Assembly: GCA_019802505.1 (NCBI GenBank)
Contig: JAFMOC010000003.1
Span: forward strand, 2,434,501-2,498,500
Length of the DNA: 64,000 nt
Reading direction: 5' to 3'
DNA from: Corydoras sp. C115
Lineage: Eukaryota; Chordata; Actinopteri; Siluriformes; Callichthyidae
Part shown: positions 61,730-64,000 of the stretch, piece by piece
Layout: each line of letters begins with the position of its first letter
Numbering within the stretch: position 1 is the stretch's first letter
The notes under the pieces: model-generated
What the model was told of the DNA's origin: nothing
Database searches by the model: none
The model's input: only the letters and a program-made list of their open reading frames with translations
Translations under genes and position numbers: made by a program

Positions 61730-62889
61730 TTTATTATTACATGATATCAAATTAATTATCTAACAAATTACAGTATTTTACAATCATTCTTTTTTTTGGA
61801 CAAGCTAAACGAAAAAAATAGTTCTGTAGAGAAATGTGCTTGTATAACCAGTATGTTTTGAATTTACCCTTAACAGATAAAGTAAGGCTTGTTTTAAGGC
61901 ATATGCAATATATAAAAACCAATAGCACGTTATTTTAAGCAAATAAAAACAAATGTACAATAGTACATTTTTACATAAATGACTGACACAAGAAAATAAA
62001 TTTAACAGTAAAACTTTCATTTTAAAGGCATCATTTCCCTTCAACATCCTAGCAAATGTTGAAATGAGACAATTGTTTTTACAAAGAAAAAAATTAGTCA
62101 TTAATACACAAAGAGGCACTATGGGTCTTGTTTAAAGTAGAGACAGCACTAGAATTATTGACAGTGTAGTGAGAAAGGCACCAAATGTTTAGAGTATTTA
62201 TATACATAATGCAGCTTATACCTTCATTGCACTTTTGTGTGGTATGACCCCTCAGAACCCCTTTCTATATGTATGTGTAATATATATAAATTAAAATATA
62301 TACACACATACACACAGACTTATGAATTGATTTCATATTTTTCTTAAGTAGAAACTAATTTGCCCTTATGTGTCTAAATTTTTTGACAAGATACCTTTCC
62401 TTGTTTGAGGTTTTTTGTCTTTTTGTCCCTCATTCTCCCTATATATATTTTTTTTTACAAATGCATAGTCATTATTTAATGAAACACAAATAAGAAAAGA
62501 TCAATACAATTGGCAAAGAAACAATTAGTGCAGATATTTGTTGTTAGATAAACTATGTATATATTCATTACAACTAATTACACATGAAAAGAAACACTAA
62601 CATGTTGGCTTTGTAAAAGTCTGTATGATTCATAAAATCTGCTCGTTTTTATTTCTATGGCTGACAGTGTTATGTACTCAGTGCTACATGAGTAAAAAGT
62701 GTTTTCAAAATAAAGCTGGATGTTGCTTTTGGCAGAAAGGATGGATCATTGTTCAAATTAAGAGAATTAAAGTTGTAGAAGGAGGCACTTGCTGGAAACC
62801 CTTTATATTCCATCTTTCATTTATCTCCATCATAAATAAAAATAACGGAGTACAAAGATTATTTTAAAAAGTGCTCCAAATCTGATACC
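61730..62889 (-). other. probable fcho2 3' UTR
   Basis: Lies directly after the fcho2 stop codon on the minus strand. An AATAAA on that strand at 61735-61730 is the tentative end. The stretch lacks interspersed repeats and has no coding potential of its own. Confidence 0.35.
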
Positions 62890-63647
62890 TCAGCAGTCTG
62901 CCATGTAGCGACCTGTGAATGAGACACACACACACACACACAAATTAAATTTGGATTTTGGACTTGAAGTATGAACTCATGCAAAAATAATAGCTAAGTA
63001 CAAATGAGGAATAGGAAATGAGATGTTGTTCAGAAAGTTCTTTTCAAAATTATTGCAAAAGTTCTCAAAATGTGCTGCTTTTACTCTGTGGTCTAGTTTA
63101 AACCCCACACCTTATTATTTTTGACATTACATACTGTATATGTATGTTTTGGGTCATTGTCTTGTAATATGTACCTCTGACCAACTAGACCATTAGGTGT
63201 AGATCAAAGGGTGTTGCATGAAGCAAAATCTTCAGTAACCATGTGCAAGTTATCAACTCTGTATACATTAAAACAGCCCCGGACCATCAGATTTCCACCT
63301 GTTTTACAGTTGGTGTCACTTTAGACCCTGTGTGAGGTACCAAATATTTTGATTTATACTCTATACTCCACTGGATGTTTTGCCTGACACGGACAAACCC
63401 ATTTTTTATTTTGCAATACTAGCAATTGCTTTCTTTTTATTCATCAATCAGGCACAAAATATAAACCATTATACAATCTCACCAGTAACAAATCGCTTCT
63501 TAATAAGTGAAAGTCGATATCCAGAATCAATCAGCTCCATCTCTACTCCTGACAGAGTGCTGCCATCATTAAAGAACTGAACAGCCAAAGTGGCAGGGAT
63601 TGATGGTCCATCTGATAGTTCATACTTTGCTCTCAGAGACCCAGAAC
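62890..63647 (-). CDS. fcho2: fcho2, F-BAR protein of clathrin-coated pits, last two coding exons (partial)
   Basis: FCHO2 binds curved membrane through an F-BAR domain and recruits AP-2, EPS15 and cargo through a C-terminal mu-homology domain at early clathrin-coated pits. Exons 63647-63483 and 62912-62890 are joined by ACTG|GTGAG and TTCACAG|GTCGC, giving the C-terminus SGSLRAKYELSDGPS...GYRLSLIKKRFVTGRYMADC and TGA. This is the last part of the mu-homology domain, with the family signature TLAVQF and LSLIKKRF. The acceptor TTACAG at 63653-63648 opens in phase with a split glycine codon. The rest of the gene lies beyond the right edge. fcho1 is an alternative by family, but fcho2 lies beside FOXD1 in vertebrates. 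Confidence 0.9.
63117..63350 (-). mobile_element. decayed Tc1-like remnant in last fcho2 intron
   Basis: Parallels the intact transposon's plus-strand text in order: GGGTCATTGTCTTGT (intact: GGATCATTGTCCTGT), AAAACAGCCCC and TTTTACAGTTGGTG (intact: CTTCACAGTAGGCA). Many substitutions and indels; clearly dead and from a different family than the intact copy. Confidence 0.55.
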
Positions 63648-64000
63648 CTGTAAGCATTCACACACCAAACACATACGTTTATTTAGAATACATAACTCAT
63701 TCAACAGTGGCCTCATCTAGACTTATCCTTTTATGTAGCATACCAAAACAATTTAATTAATTTAATTTAATTAAAAATATAAATAACAAAGATTAATATA
63801 TGCACAATTCTTGAGATTTCACAAACCCCTTTTCTCGCAAACATAATGGAGTAAATAACATAACGGCTAAATCAACAATTACAGAAAACAATTAGCAATT
63901 CTAACTCCAAGATATTTTTTCCTTAATAAGTAAATGACCAAGTTTGATATTTTGTCTCATTTGTTTGATTTGATTCTCTTTTAGGACGCATTTAATAATC
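63648..64000 (-). other. fcho2 intron
   Basis: Intron sequence upstream of the penultimate exon. No further exon was recognised before the window ends. Confidence 0.6.

Noticed and set aside
48975..62889. tmem171 and tmem174
   Set aside because: No frame with the expected membrane segments or signature residues was found.

Overview
The window is a stretch of teleost fish chromosome: AT-rich, with GT-AG introns, long microsatellites, many copies of a tRNA-derived fish SINE, and Tc1-type DNA transposons. The exact species cannot be read from the sequence; an otophysan-type fish is only a guess from the repeat content. Six protein-coding vertebrate genes and one transposase were identified by reading exons and checking splice phase. 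In order they are: hexb (minus strand, first two coding exons only), enc1 (plus), btf3 (plus), ankra2 (minus), foxd1 (plus) and fcho2 (minus, last two coding exons only). The human counterparts all lie together in chromosome band 5q13, so this is a conserved but locally rearranged neighbourhood.

Layout. 1-1,800: hexb 5' end, with a SINE in an intron. 1,940-3,905: a head-to-tail SINE cluster abutting the hexb promoter. 3,960-8,445: intergenic sequence with decayed repeats. 8,446-10,424: a second SINE cluster, including a 350-bp tandem duplication that ends just upstream of the enc1 promoter. 10,490-14,405: enc1, with a possible 3' UTR up to about 20,030. 20,050-30,640: repeat-rich intergenic DNA with SINEs, (TA)n, (ATT)n, (TG)n, a duplicated 141-bp segment and a palindrome. 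30,700-35,530: btf3. 38,073-43,086: ankra2, whose first intron holds a complete 1.6-kb Tc1-like transposon and a foldback element. 43,090-44,840: ankra2 promoter followed by a composite SINE insertion. 48,012-48,908: single-exon foxd1. 48,975-62,890: a gene desert free of the SINE family. 62,890-64,000: 3' end of fcho2.

The genes are not an operon or pathway. hexb encodes a lysosomal glycosidase, enc1 a kelch-type actin-binding/CUL3-adaptor protein, btf3 the beta subunit of the nascent-polypeptide-associated complex, ankra2 an ankyrin-repeat adaptor, foxd1 a developmental transcription factor, and fcho2 a clathrin-mediated endocytosis factor. hexb and enc1 are divergent, as in mammals; btf3 and ankra2 are tail to tail.

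I found no clearly new biological system. The most unusual items are: a composite SINE-linker-SINE unit that seems to have moved as one piece and shares its linker with a locus 34 kb away; SINE insertions at the promoter edge of all four genes in the left two thirds; an intron interrupting the enc1 BTB domain; an intact Tc1 transposase; and an ankra2 promoter that looks bidirectional although no partner gene was recognised beside it.
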